Source: an uncultured Draconibacterium sp. (GTDB lineage: Bacteria; Bacteroidota; Bacteroidia; Bacteroidales; Prolixibacteraceae). From it: a stretch of 64,000 nucleotides of DNA. The translations under genes and the position numbers were made by a program. How positions within the stretch are numbered: position 1 is the first letter of the stretch; each line of letters opens with the position of its first letter. Shown here in pieces: positions 1 through 9,040 of this stretch. The notes below the pieces were generated by a model that was not told where the DNA came from, searched no databases, and was given only the letters and a program-made list of their open reading frames with translations. The stretch is from positions 3,203,001 to 3,267,000 of the forward strand of contig NZ_OY776414.1 of NCBI RefSeq assembly GCF_963675585.1. The letters run 5' to 3'.

Positions 1-212
1 AATTCGTTAAAACAGCTGCCAAAACCATCTATTTGCTGTTGTGTTTTGTCGGTATAAACTTCGGCACTTGTACTTTCTGCAGAAGCTACCGTTTCTAATT
101 GTGCTGTTTTCCATTGAGTGGTTGGTGTTGTACATACCCAATCAACCGGAGTTGTTGTGTTGCAGCCAGTGCAGAAAAAAAGAAAAATAATTACGATGTT
201 TAAGTTTTTCAT
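1..212 (-). CDS. Glycoside hydrolase family 30 lipoprotein (N-terminal part only)
   Basis: The reading frame starts with ATG at 212 and runs off the left edge of the window, so only about 70 residues are visible. The protein opens with a short charged leader and a hydrophobic stretch ending in a cysteine near residue 17, which suggests an exported lipoprotein, although the lipobox is weak. After a threonine-rich linker comes QQIDGFGSCFNE, which resembles the start of the catalytic barrel in GH30 glucosylceramidases and related beta-glycosidases. The catalytic glutamates lie outside the window. It follows susC and susD on the same strand, so it is probably the enzyme of this polysaccharide-utilisation locus. 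GH30 is inferred from one motif; substrate specificity is unknown. Confidence 0.7.
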   Translation of the reverse strand, partial: MKNLNIVIIFLFFCTGCNTTTPVDWVCTTPTTQWKTAQLETVASAESTSAEVYTDKTQQQIDGFGSCFNE

Positions 213-229
213 TTGGTTTAATTTTAAAG

Positions 230-266
230 AAAGGATACAATCATAAATATAATGATTGTATCCTTT
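230..266 (-). terminator. Strong hairpin between susD and the GH30 gene
   Basis: A perfect 15-bp inverted repeat (arms 230-244 and 252-266, 7-base loop) lies immediately after the susD stop codon on the minus strand and before the GH30 start. Only a broken T-rich run follows, so it may be a partial terminator or an mRNA-stabilising hairpin that lowers expression of the enzyme relative to the transporter. The pairing is seen directly; the role is inference. Confidence 0.6.
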
Positions 267-274
267 TGTTTTTA

Positions 275-1813
275 CTACCAGCCCGGATTTTGAACAATGT
301 TCGGATTTACCATTATTTCATCTTCAGGAAACGGAAGTAACCAGTGTTTTGCTTTAAAACCAGCATCGGGGAACTCGAAATTTGTTCCATCGCCTTTGGG
401 AATCTGCTTACCCTGATCGGCTAAAACATCGGCTGCATCGCCCCAGCGGATTAGGTCCTGATAGCGCACAAACTCAAATGCGAGCTCTAACCTCCGCTCT
501 GTTTTAATCGCGTCAAAAAGAGCGTCACCTGTTATTGTTAAAGAAGGCAACTCAGCACGCTCTCTTACTATATTTACATATTCCAGTGCTTTTACATCGT
601 TTGGTGCCGATTTCCTGTTATAGGCTTCGGCTGCCATTAACAACACATCCGCGTATCTGGTTATTCTATAGTTTGTGCCTCCAATAGTGTGAAATGCTTC
701 CCCAGGAGTTTCATCTACCCAAGCACCATGTTTCAGTCTAACCAAACCATAACTTCCATAAGGCAGGTTTCCATCTAAACGAAAGGAACCACCAAAATCA
801 TTGATCAATTCTTCTTCGCTCATCACGGTAGCTTTTCTGCGCACAACATCGCCTGCTTCTACGTATGCAGTGTACAGTCCCTGGCGAGGTTCAACCCAGC
901 CCCAGGCTGTTTGTGAAATTCCGCTCGTACCGGCACTAAACCATGGACTACGTGGCCCGCAAAAAGCAACAATCCAGGTACATTCGGTTACCGATGAAAC
1001 ATCTTTGGTATAGGATATCTCAAAAACCGATTCCGAACCAAACTCCGACGATTCCTTTGTAATCATTGAAAAATCATCGGCCAAAGCGTATTCTTCACTC
1101 GCAATTACTGCGTCGAACTGTTCAGCTGCCTCATCGAATTTTTTCTGGTACAGGTATGCTTTTCCCAACCAGGATTGAGCAGTTCCCTTTGAAACATTTG
1201 CCTTTTGAGCTTCTGTCTGTGCACTTTTTAAAGGAAGATTTGGAATAGCTTCTACTAAATCTGTTTCAATTTGAGCCCAAAGCTCTTCAACTGTGGCATT
1301 GGGTTGTGCATATTCATCAGGATTAAGCGATGCAGTTACCAAAGGTGCTGGCCCCCATAGCGTAACCAGTTCGAAATAGGCATACGCACGCAGTGTTTTA
1401 GCTTCGGCCAAAGCTACTTGTTTTGCAGAAGTATCTGCATTTTCAAGATTATTGATTAACAGGTTAGCGGCATAGATAATCTGATAATACTTGGTAAAGT
1501 TTGCCGTAAGGATGCTGTTATTTGTGCCATAGGTGTATTCATCAAGTCTCTCACCCCATGAATTATCACCACGGCCACCACCTCCTGCCAACGCATCATC
1601 AGAAAGCATATTCTTAAATTGAAAAGTATTCAGGTTGTCGCTCTGAATTTTATCATATATGGCATAGAGCGCTTGCGTTACTTCAGCATCGGTGTTGTAA
1701 AAATCATCCTGGCTGGTCACCCCCATTTGAGCGGTATCCAAAAATTCCTCGCACCCGGGAAACAGGATGATGCTAATGAGAAAAAGACCGTATATATATT
1801 GTTTAAGTTTCAT
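275..1813 (-). CDS. SusD/RagB-family nutrient-binding outer-membrane lipoprotein
   Basis: 512 residues, the usual length for SusD-type proteins. A signal peptide ends in a lipobox (FPGCEEF, cysteine near residue 21), predicting a lipid-anchored surface protein. The N-terminal part has the helical, TPR-like pattern of the family (AEAKTLRAYAYFELVTLWG), and the C-terminal part has the typical TERRLELAFEFVRYQDLIRWG segment of the SusD domain. It lies 19 bases downstream of the SusC partner on the same strand. SusD proteins form the lid over the SusC barrel and bind glycan. The bound glycan cannot be read from sequence; the neighbouring GH30 enzyme suggests a beta-linked substrate. Confidence 0.95.
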   Translation of the reverse strand: MKLKQYIYGLFLISIILFPGCEEFLDTAQMGVTSQDDFYNTDAEVTQALYAIYDKIQSDNLNTFQFKNMLSDDALAGGGGRGDNSWGERLDEYTYGTNNSILTANFTKYYQIIYAANLLINNLENADTSAKQVALAEAKTLRAYAYFELVTLWGPAPLVTASLNPDEYAQPNATVEELWAQIETDLVEAIPNLPLKSAQTEAQKANVSKGTAQSWLGKAYLYQKKFDEAAEQFDAVIASEEYALADDFSMITKESSEFGSESVFEISYTKDVSSVTECTWIVAFCGPRSPWFSAGTSGISQTAWGWVEPRQGLYTAYVEAGDVVRRKATVMSEEELINDFGGSFRLDGNLPYGSYGLVRLKHGAWVDETPGEAFHTIGGTNYRITRYADVLLMAAEAYNRKSAPNDVKALEYVNIVRERAELPSLTITGDALFDAIKTERRLELAFEFVRYQDLIRWGDAADVLADQGKQIPKGDGTNFEFPDAGFKAKHWLLPFPEDEIMVNPNIVQNPGW

Positions 1814-1832
1814 ATTATTTACTATTAAATGG

Positions 1833-4800
1833 TTAGAAATTTAATGAAAGTCCGAATAACACTTTTTTCGAAATCGGGAAGAAACCTCTGTCGACACCAA
1901 TACTGTTGTTAACCGTACTCGCAGCTTCAGGATCCATTCCTGGATACTTGGTAAAAATGAAATAGTCGTCAAAGGACATGTAAACTCTTGTTTTACCAAT
2001 TTTAAGACGATCGCTAAGTGTTTTTGGAAGAGTGTAACCAAATTGAATTTGCTTGATCTTGATAAAAGAACCGTCAAAAATCATTTGATCGCTATTCCAG
2101 TATTTTTCATCAACAGTAGCCACCGGCCGTGATGCATTTGCATTTAATGGTGTCCATCTGTCGGTGTAGAACAGTGAAAGTTTATTTGTTGTAAGACGAT
2201 CAGTACGCAGCATTCCCATTAACACATCGTTGCCACTTTGTCCCTGAGCAAAAAGTGTAAAATCAAAATTTTTGTATTCCAGGTTAAGGGTTGCACCAAA
2301 AGTGATATCTGGTATTGCACTTCCAATGTAAGTAAAATCGTTACTGTTAATTTCTCCGTCATTATTTACATCAACAATGTTAATGTCACCTGTTGCAGGA
2401 TCAATTCCGGCAGTTTTATATCCCCTGAAATACCATACCGGATAACCTTTTTCAAAAGCGGTGGCTGTCCATCTGTTCACCTCTGCACCGGTAATTCGGC
2501 TAATGGTAGGATCGAGATAAGTTACCTCGTTTGTTAAGGTTGAAAGGTTGGCATTTATGCTGTATTTTAACTCACCTATTTCGCTTCTCCAACTGGTTTC
2601 AAAATCAAATCCCTTGTTTACTACGTTTCCTCCGTTAATTGGCGAAGCGTTGTTTCCCGCCTCAATTGGAGGAGTGTTTGTAGTAATCAGGTCTTTTGTT
2701 TTTTTATTGAAATAGTCTGCTGTAAAACTCAATTTACCATCAAATAAACGGAAGTCGATTCCAATATCCAATTGTTCACTGGTTTCCCAGGTAAGTTGCA
2801 TGTTACCTAAAACCGATGGGTAAGAAGCAGTTGCATACGATCCGTCGGCCAACGGATAAGCATAAGGAGCATTTACAGTACTCCACGACAATGTACTTAA
2901 GGCATATCCTGAAGACATTAAGTTAGAAGCATAGCTGTAATTTCCCAGGTTCGACAAGCTACCGTTTTGCCCCCAACTACCACGTAGTTTCATATACGAC
3001 AGCCAGTTAAGCTCCGGAAAAAAATCTTCGCTGGTTAATACCCAGCCGGCAGAAACTGAAGGGAAAGTTCCCCAGCGCTGATCTTTCGGAAGGATTGATG
3101 AGCCAGCAGCATCGCGGCGTATGGTTGCCTGAAACATGTATTTATTCCGGTAATCGTAAATTACACGTCCGAAATACGACAACTTGTTATCGGTTATTGT
3201 GTTGCCACCAACAGTAGAGTTTGATTGTGTAGTTACGTAGTCAAGGTTTGCATAAGACTCCTGATCTTTCAACAATGGATAACCTGAGGCATTTATTGTT
3301 TTTATTTCGTTACTTGAAATAGCTGTACCAAGCATCACATTAAAGTTATGGTCTTCGATGCTTTTTACATACGATGCAAAATTTTCCCATTGCCAGTAAG
3401 TCATACTGGTAACCGCTTCGCTTACCGATGCGTTTAGGTTCATCATTTCAGAACTGTAGTAGTATTGCGGCTGATAGTTATGATTATTAGAATTCAGGTA
3501 ATTCAATCCTAATTTCGAAGTAATGGTAAGTCCTTCAATGGGCGTTAAATCCATGTAGATATTACCCATAACTTTAGTAACCGTATTCTCCGATTGATTT
3601 TGTTTATTCTGCACAAACGGGTTAATTGTTTCACCCGTTACATATCGTGATATACCGTAATAATTGCCATTATCAGCTTGCATTACCGGGTAACCGGCAT
3701 CGATTATTGTTTGCACATGCGACGGAACCTGGCCGGTGTATTCAACCGGAGTAAGCGGATCTAACAACACAGCATTGGCAATAACACCACGGTACTCATC
3801 ATCTTCGTTAAACGATTTGGTTACCGAGCGTGAGAGCTGGATGCTGCTGCCAAATTTCAGCCAGTCTTTTAACTGGCGACTTCCGTTAAACATTCCTGAA
3901 TAGCGTTTGTAGTAATCCTGATCGCCTGCGACAATACCTTCCTGGTTCAGGTACGAAAGAGAAGCAAGGTAATTTGTTTTTTCATTCCCCCCCGAAAAAG
4001 TAAGATTGTGTTTTTGCATCGGAGCTGTTTCAAACGACTCGTCGATCCAGTTTGTATCGTAACCTTCGGGATTGCTCATACCCGACGACATTCCCAACTC
4101 ATCCATATAATCGAGGTACTGTGCGGCATTCATTAACTCCGGAGTTCTTCCTAAACTTTGTAAGGTGTATTGAAAGTTGTACGAAACCTGCGATTGGCCG
4201 GCGCTTCCACTTTTTGTAGTAATAAGAATTACACCGTTTCCTCCTTCCGCTCCGTAGATGGCTGCTGAAGCACCGTCTTTTAATACTTCCATACTTTCGA
4301 TGTTGGTAGGTTCCAAACCACTGATATCGGAAGTTCTTAATCCGTCAACAATATAAAGTGGATCAGAGTTTCCATTCGAACTGTATCCACGAATCCGTAT
4401 TTTCATTCCGGCTCCCGGAGCACCTGATGTAGATACAACCTGAACTCCTGATGTTTTTCCCTGTAATGCCTGTTCCGGGCGCGTGTCGGAGCGGGTCATC
4501 ATTTCTTCCGCTTTTACGGATGAAATGGCACCGGTAACAACACTTTTTTTCTGTACCCCATAACCAATAGCAACCACCTCTTCAAGGCCAATTGTTTCTT
4601 CTTCCAGAACAATATCGATTAAAGATTTCCCTGCAGCAGGAATTTCCTGGGTTTTCATACCCACAAAAGAGTATACTAAAAGGGCGTCTTCAGGCACATT
4701 TGTAAGTGTATAATTACCGTCAAAATCGGTAATCGTCCCATTGGTAGTCCCTTTTACAAGAACAGTAACACCTGGCAGTGGACTATTACCGGTATCAGTA

Positions 4801-5219
4801 ATATTTCCGCGAACAGACTTTTGTTCCTGATCTGCTTTTTTAGCAACACTTTCGGCACGTAAAGCAATTTGTTTGTCCACTACTTTGTATGTAATGTTTG
4901 TGCCCTTAAACGTTTCGTCAAGAATTTGTGTAATGGAGTTATTTGTGCAACTAATGCTAACGCGTTGATTTACATCAACCACCGAGGCATCGTACATGAA
5001 ATAGAATTGTGATTCATTTTCTATTTTATCCAGAATATTCACGATCAGCTCGTTTTCAAAAGATAAGCTTAGTCTGGTAGTTTGCGAATAGGTATTCGAT
5101 GCCAACATTTGCATCGTACCAACAAGCAGGAAGAACATAAGAGCTCTCATAGTTTTAAATAGTTTGGATTTCCAGATTGATGCCAATCCGGAAACCGGTA
5201 AATAAAGTTTTTTTTTCAT
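1833..5219 (-). CDS. SusC/RagA-family TonB-linked outer-membrane transporter with STN domain
   Basis: 1128 residues. An N-terminal export signal is followed by a secretin/TonB short N-terminal (STN) domain at about residues 50-120, a carboxypeptidase-like regulatory domain at about 130-215 (GNITDTGNSPLPGVTVLVKG), a plug with the family motif LYIVDGLR, and a long beta-barrel ending in aromatic FGLSLNF. The barrel moves substrate across the outer membrane using TonB energy. The STN domain is the part that contacts a FecR anti-sigma factor, which fits the fecR and sigma genes directly upstream, so the receptor probably also senses its substrate. It begins 171 bases after fecR and is followed at 19 bases by susD. 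Confidence 0.96.
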   Translation of the reverse strand: MKKKLYLPVSGLASIWKSKLFKTMRALMFFLLVGTMQMLASNTYSQTTRLSLSFENELIVNILDKIENESQFYFMYDASVVDVNQRVSISCTNNSITQILDETFKGTNITYKVVDKQIALRAESVAKKADQEQKSVRGNITDTGNSPLPGVTVLVKGTTNGTITDFDGNYTLTNVPEDALLVYSFVGMKTQEIPAAGKSLIDIVLEEETIGLEEVVAIGYGVQKKSVVTGAISSVKAEEMMTRSDTRPEQALQGKTSGVQVVSTSGAPGAGMKIRIRGYSSNGNSDPLYIVDGLRTSDISGLEPTNIESMEVLKDGASAAIYGAEGGNGVILITTKSGSAGQSQVSYNFQYTLQSLGRTPELMNAAQYLDYMDELGMSSGMSNPEGYDTNWIDESFETAPMQKHNLTFSGGNEKTNYLASLSYLNQEGIVAGDQDYYKRYSGMFNGSRQLKDWLKFGSSIQLSRSVTKSFNEDDEYRGVIANAVLLDPLTPVEYTGQVPSHVQTIIDAGYPVMQADNGNYYGISRYVTGETINPFVQNKQNQSENTVTKVMGNIYMDLTPIEGLTITSKLGLNYLNSNNHNYQPQYYYSSEMMNLNASVSEAVTSMTYWQWENFASYVKSIEDHNFNVMLGTAISSNEIKTINASGYPLLKDQESYANLDYVTTQSNSTVGGNTITDNKLSYFGRVIYDYRNKYMFQATIRRDAAGSSILPKDQRWGTFPSVSAGWVLTSEDFFPELNWLSYMKLRGSWGQNGSLSNLGNYSYASNLMSSGYALSTLSWSTVNAPYAYPLADGSYATASYPSVLGNMQLTWETSEQLDIGIDFRLFDGKLSFTADYFNKKTKDLITTNTPPIEAGNNASPINGGNVVNKGFDFETSWRSEIGELKYSINANLSTLTNEVTYLDPTISRITGAEVNRWTATAFEKGYPVWYFRGYKTAGIDPATGDINIVDVNNDGEINSNDFTYIGSAIPDITFGATLNLEYKNFDFTLFAQGQSGNDVLMGMLRTDRLTTNKLSLFYTDRWTPLNANASRPVATVDEKYWNSDQMIFDGSFIKIKQIQFGYTLPKTLSDRLKIGKTRVYMSFDDYFIFTKYPGMDPEAASTVNNSIGVDRGFFPISKKVLFGLSLNF

Positions 5220-5304
5220 AAATTTGTTTTGATTTTGGATTAATACAATTCAAAATAATTTGCCTCGGGCTTGAAAAGATGAGGCTGATAAAAAAGTTTT
5301 AAGA

Positions 5305-5328
5305 AGAGGGTTGTTGACGCAACTCTCT
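5305..5328 (-). terminator. Hairpin between fecR and susC
   Basis: A 9-bp stem with one non-Watson-Crick position (arms 5305-5313 and 5320-5328, 6-base loop) lies in the 171-base gap between the fecR stop and the susC start. On the minus strand it is followed by a short gap and a T-rich run. It may end most transcripts of the regulator pair, leaving susC to its own sigma-dependent promoter. Confidence 0.4.
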
Positions 5329-5390
5329 TTTTTATGGTAAGTTTTTCAGTTTTTATGTCATAAGCATTTCGTTTAAGTTCGTTAATTCGT

Positions 5391-6407
5391 TTATGTTTCT
5401 TTAGTTATAATGATTTTTGGTTTTTCGTCCGCTTTTGTTTTGTTTATAAACTCGCATTTTACCGGACAGGTAAAGTCAATCAACCTGAATATTTGTTCGT
5501 AGCCTTCGTTGGTTATTGTTCCTGTAAATATCGAATTGTAAACTTCTTCGTCTCTTATTTCCACCTCAACATTGTACCAGCGTTCCAGTTTTTCAATAAC
5601 CTCTTTCATCGGGTCGTTCTGGAAGATCAGCACACCATTTTTCCACGATGAGAATTTTGACACATCAATTTCCGCAATGTTCAGTTTTTTCTCCGTCAGA
5701 TCAAACGTGGCAATTTCTCCGGGTTTTAACCGGTAGTTAAACGATTCGTTTGTGGTATGGCTCAACTGAACGCTTCCTGATTCAAGTACAACATTTATTT
5801 CTCCGGTTTCGGGGTATGCTTCCACATCAAATTCGGTACCCAATACTCTTACAATAAGTTGCTCATTTTCCACAAAAAATGGTTTGTCTGCGTTTTTCGA
5901 AACCTGAAAAAATGCCTCACCACTTAAATGAACCCTTCTCTCTTTCACTAAATCATTTTCGTGGTACGAAAGTGTTGTACTGGAATTTAACCAAACGATA
6001 GAACTATCAGGTAAAATTACTTTTGATCGTTGTCCTTCTTCTGTAATTACTGAAGTAAAGTAGTTATTTATGTAGTCACCGGGTTTCGATTTATACCGGT
6101 TAAAATAAAACTGAAAACCAAGCAGTAGAATAAAAACGGCTGCGTAAGGAAGCACTTTTTTAATGGTCAGCATTCGTGCAAGCAACTTTCTCTGGCGGAT
6201 TCCTTTTTCAATGTTATTAAATATTTTGCGGGAGTCGACTTCTATTTCATCGTTGAATTCAAACGTGTCCCAATCATTCTCCAACTCGTTTTCCAGCTCT
6301 GCATTGCCACGTTCGCTGTTCATCCAACGAAATAGGTGCTGCAATTCATCTTTTGAATTTTTGTTACTAAAAAAATTGTGGATAGTATACTTTTTGTTTG
6401 ATTTCAT
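5391..6407 (-). CDS. FecR-family anti-sigma factor
   Basis: 338 residues. The cytoplasmic N-terminal part is acidic and helical, followed by one transmembrane segment at about residues 88-106 (VLPYAAVFILLLGFQFYF). The periplasmic part carries the FecR domain (EGQRSKVILPDSSIVWLNSSTTLSYHENDL split over about 140-175) and the C-terminal domain with the motif FQNDPMKEVIEKLERWYNVEVEI. FecR proteins hold an ECF sigma factor inactive until the STN domain of the cognate receptor signals substrate. The sigma gene lies 112 bases upstream on the same strand and the SusC receptor lies downstream, a complete cell-surface signalling cassette. Confidence 0.95.
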   Translation of the reverse strand: MKSNKKYTIHNFFSNKNSKDELQHLFRWMNSERGNAELENELENDWDTFEFNDEIEVDSRKIFNNIEKGIRQRKLLARMLTIKKVLPYAAVFILLLGFQFYFNRYKSKPGDYINNYFTSVITEEGQRSKVILPDSSIVWLNSSTTLSYHENDLVKERRVHLSGEAFFQVSKNADKPFFVENEQLIVRVLGTEFDVEAYPETGEINVVLESGSVQLSHTTNESFNYRLKPGEIATFDLTEKKLNIAEIDVSKFSSWKNGVLIFQNDPMKEVIEKLERWYNVEVEIRDEEVYNSIFTGTITNEGYEQIFRLIDFTCPVKCEFINKTKADEKPKIIITKET

Positions 6408-6519
6408 TCACCGATTGTTTAATAGTAATACGCAAAAACAGGAGAGTACTATTACTCAAAAACAAAAAAAAATTAAAAAAACAGATTTCAGATTGGTTAT
6501 ATACCTGAAAAGAAGTGTA

Positions 6520-7095
6520 TTAACCGAGAAATAAGATTAGCAACAAAAGACTGTATTTTTTAAATTCGTCTTTTAAATAGCTATTCGCTTTCATGAGTTG
6601 ATTGTCAACAGTTGGAATAGAAATCTCAAGTTTATCAGCGATTTCCTTACGTGATAAATTTTCAATTCTTCGTAAACGAAAAATTTCTTTTCGTTTAGGA
6701 GGCAGACCTTCAATAATGGAGTCGATTATTTCTTTGGTTTCTTTATAAATGATATAGTTTTCAGAATTGTTTCGGTCTGCTTTGGTATAAATTTCGGGGT
6801 GGTTTTCAAAAACTTCCCGGTTTACTCTTTTTCGTGTAAGTGAAATGAATGAGTTTTTTGCGATTTTAAACAGAAAGGCATCGAACGAATAACCTTCAAT
6901 AAATTCCTCACGCTTTTCCCATATTTTTATGAAAGTTTCCTGTACGATCTCCTCTGCTTCTTCTTTTGAATTCAATAACCGAAACAGATATGCATATAGT
7001 TTTTTATGGTATTTATTAAAAAGCACTTCAAATGCTTTTGAATCTCCCTTTTTAAATGCCCTAACCAATAATATGTCTGTCTCGTTCTTGTTCAA
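6520..7095 (-). CDS. ECF RNA polymerase sigma factor (FecI-like, PUL-associated)
   Basis: 191 residues. Region 2 is seen at about residues 10-80 (EEAEEIVQETFIKIWEKRE) and region 4 at about 120-175 (LPPKRKEIFRLRRIENLSRKEIADKLEIS), with the helix-turn-helix at the end. The reading frame opens with TTG at 7095, and AAGGAGG stands two bases before it; no ATG start lies nearby in frame. A strong Shine-Dalgarno sequence is uncommon in Bacteroidota, so translation start needs care. The gene heads the fecR/susC/susD cluster and is expected to direct transcription of the transporter genes. The short hydrophobic tail (LLLLILFLG) is odd for a sigma factor. Confidence 0.92.
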   Translation of the reverse strand: MNKNETDILLVRAFKKGDSKAFEVLFNKYHKKLYAYLFRLLNSKEEAEEIVQETFIKIWEKREEFIEGYSFDAFLFKIAKNSFISLTRKRVNREVFENHPEIYTKADRNNSENYIIYKETKEIIDSIIEGLPPKRKEIFRLRRIENLSRKEIADKLEISIPTVDNQLMKANSYLKDEFKKYSLLLLILFLG

Positions 7096-7449
7096 TTCCT
7101 CCTTAGCTTATTTAATTGTGTGCCAAATTACAAATTCGTATTCATAATACATCGATTTATTTTTAGGAAGGTAAAAAATGGGATTAATAGTTATTCCCAG
7201 GCAAACTCCGGTTGCTGAATTAAATTACCATTTTAAAGGTTTAGCCAATACTATAACTACAAGTTAATCGACCGGAATTTTGGACTGAAGTCTTTGGTAG
7301 AATAATTACTTATGATTTTCAAACAAGCCACAATTCAATTTTATGGTACATACAAAAAAACCATTCCCTCAACAGGGAATGGCTACTAAAACTCTAAATA
7401 CAATTTATGCTATTTTTATATTTAGTTCGAACGAATAAACTGATGTCAA
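7096..7449. other. Intergenic region: sigma-gene upstream region and downstream end of the PQQ gene
   Basis: This 354-base spacer has no credible reading frame. It holds the upstream region of the sigma gene (right of 7095) and the terminator of the next minus-strand gene at 7354-7382. Nothing else recognisable was seen. Confidence 0.6.
7354..7382 (-). terminator. Rho-independent terminator after the PQQ beta-propeller gene
   Basis: On the minus strand a 9-bp perfect stem (arms 7361-7369 and 7374-7382, loop of four) is followed by seven T residues. It lies about 70 bases after the stop codon of the gene at 7450-8811. Confidence 0.85.
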
Positions 7450-8811
7450 TTATTCTGCCACTTTTACACAAAGCATTTTACTTTGGTCGCGAATTAACAG
7501 TTTGCCGTCAGCCAGGGCAATGGGAGCCCAGTTTTGCGTTCCAAAACGTCCGCCTCCTTCTTCACCTTCCGGTTTAGTTAATAATTCTGCCGATGCCAAC
7601 GGTTTAAATGTTGTTGGATCAGGTTCAATCAGATATAAGGATTTAGCTCCATCGGTTGCTAAAATCAAACCATCGGCAATAATCATACTTCCTTTGTTAA
7701 AATCAGGTTCACGTTTTGTTTTCCACATGATTTCTCCATCCATGTTCATACAGGTAAGACCATCTCTCCGGTTATTTGTTCCGTATTCGGCGTAAAAATA
7801 CCCCTTGTACAAAAGAGGCGTTTTTGTTTGATCGCCAAATTCTTCAGTTCGGAATAGCTCATTTGTACTGTACGTTCCGTCAGCTTGTTTTTCCACCTGG
7901 ATCATCAAAGCCCCCAGTTCGTATCCTCCGGTAATTAATAATTTATTATCGCCGGCATCAACTGCACTCGGTACCGGAATACGACATAACCAATTGTCAA
8001 ATTCCCATATTTTTTCACCACTCAGCGGGTTAAGTCCTACTACAAATCCCGGAACCGGATCTTCTCCCCTTCCACCACTCGATGCTGTCATCATTACCAG
8101 GTGATCGTTTCCATCAATTTTGACAATTATCGGACTTACATAACCAACAGGACCCAACGAAGGAGTTTTCCATTTTACTGCGCCGCTTAATCTATCGTAA
8201 GCTACCACACCTGCTTCGGGTGCCTGCGAAGCCACAATTAGCATATCGTTATAAATCAGTGGATTTTGTGTAATGGCCCATATTGGAAATCCTCCGGTTT
8301 CGCGCGAAAAGTCACCACTACCTGCTGCCGGATCATTGCCTGGGGCACCGCCAAAGTCGGTCCAGATATTTACATTCCACACCACTTCATGCGTTTTTAT
8401 GTCTAAACAATACAAATCTCCATAAGGACCAACAGAATACACAGAGTTTTTATCTACAATAGGTACACTGCGCGATCCGGGAAACATTACCGATCCAGCT
8501 GCGTCATATTCAAATTTCCAGAGTTCCTCTCCTGTATTCAGATCAAAACAACGCATTTTATCACCCACTTTATCGTCTCTGTCGAGCAGATATACCTTTC
8601 CATCTTTTACCACCGGGCCACCGTAGCCAATGCCAACGTCAACCGACCATAAAACTTCAGGCCCCTGCTCTGGCCAGGCACGTAAAATATTTTTTTGCGG
8701 AGAAATACTGTTTCTGTTTGGTCCCATATACTGTGGCCAATCTTGTGCATTAAGATTACCCGCAAATACGATAGATACCAGAACAGCAATAAAAATTGAT
8801 GTCTTCTTCAT
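7450..8811 (-). CDS. Secreted PQQ-binding-like beta-propeller repeat protein
   Basis: 453 residues with a clear cleavable signal peptide (ending near NLNAQ). The mature N-terminus reads DWPQYMGPNRN, a motif common at the start of outer-membrane or periplasmic PQQ-like propeller proteins. Several blades show the pattern of small-hydrophobic strand, G-K/Y-V-Y, then DLNTGEELWKFEY or DIKTHEVVWNVN, which is the PQQ/BamB-type repeat. No catalytic domain for a quinoprotein dehydrogenase is apparent. It is transcribed alone between the PUL and a barrel protein and has its own terminator. The substrate or partner is unknown; a periplasmic scaffold or non-catalytic propeller is the safest reading. Confidence 0.85.
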   Translation of the reverse strand: MKKTSIFIAVLVSIVFAGNLNAQDWPQYMGPNRNSISPQKNILRAWPEQGPEVLWSVDVGIGYGGPVVKDGKVYLLDRDDKVGDKMRCFDLNTGEELWKFEYDAAGSVMFPGSRSVPIVDKNSVYSVGPYGDLYCLDIKTHEVVWNVNIWTDFGGAPGNDPAAGSGDFSRETGGFPIWAITQNPLIYNDMLIVASQAPEAGVVAYDRLSGAVKWKTPSLGPVGYVSPIIVKIDGNDHLVMMTASSGGRGEDPVPGFVVGLNPLSGEKIWEFDNWLCRIPVPSAVDAGDNKLLITGGYELGALMIQVEKQADGTYSTNELFRTEEFGDQTKTPLLYKGYFYAEYGTNNRRDGLTCMNMDGEIMWKTKREPDFNKGSMIIADGLILATDGAKSLYLIEPDPTTFKPLASAELLTKPEGEEGGGRFGTQNWAPIALADGKLLIRDQSKMLCVKVAE

Positions 8812-9040
8812 TTTGCTGATTTTTGGATAGTACTGATTGATTTTTTTTATTCATATAAATATAAACCTTAAGCAACTATCGAGCAAAAGAATAAGACGAA
8901 TACCTTTTTGAAAGGGGTGTTTGTGACTTTCGATAAACGAAAAAAATACTAGAATTCGAATAAAGAGTTATTGTTTCCTGAATTTTCTGTAATCTCGCTT
9001 TCCATCTTTTTTTAAATTTTTGAGATTCAAGCCGACATTC

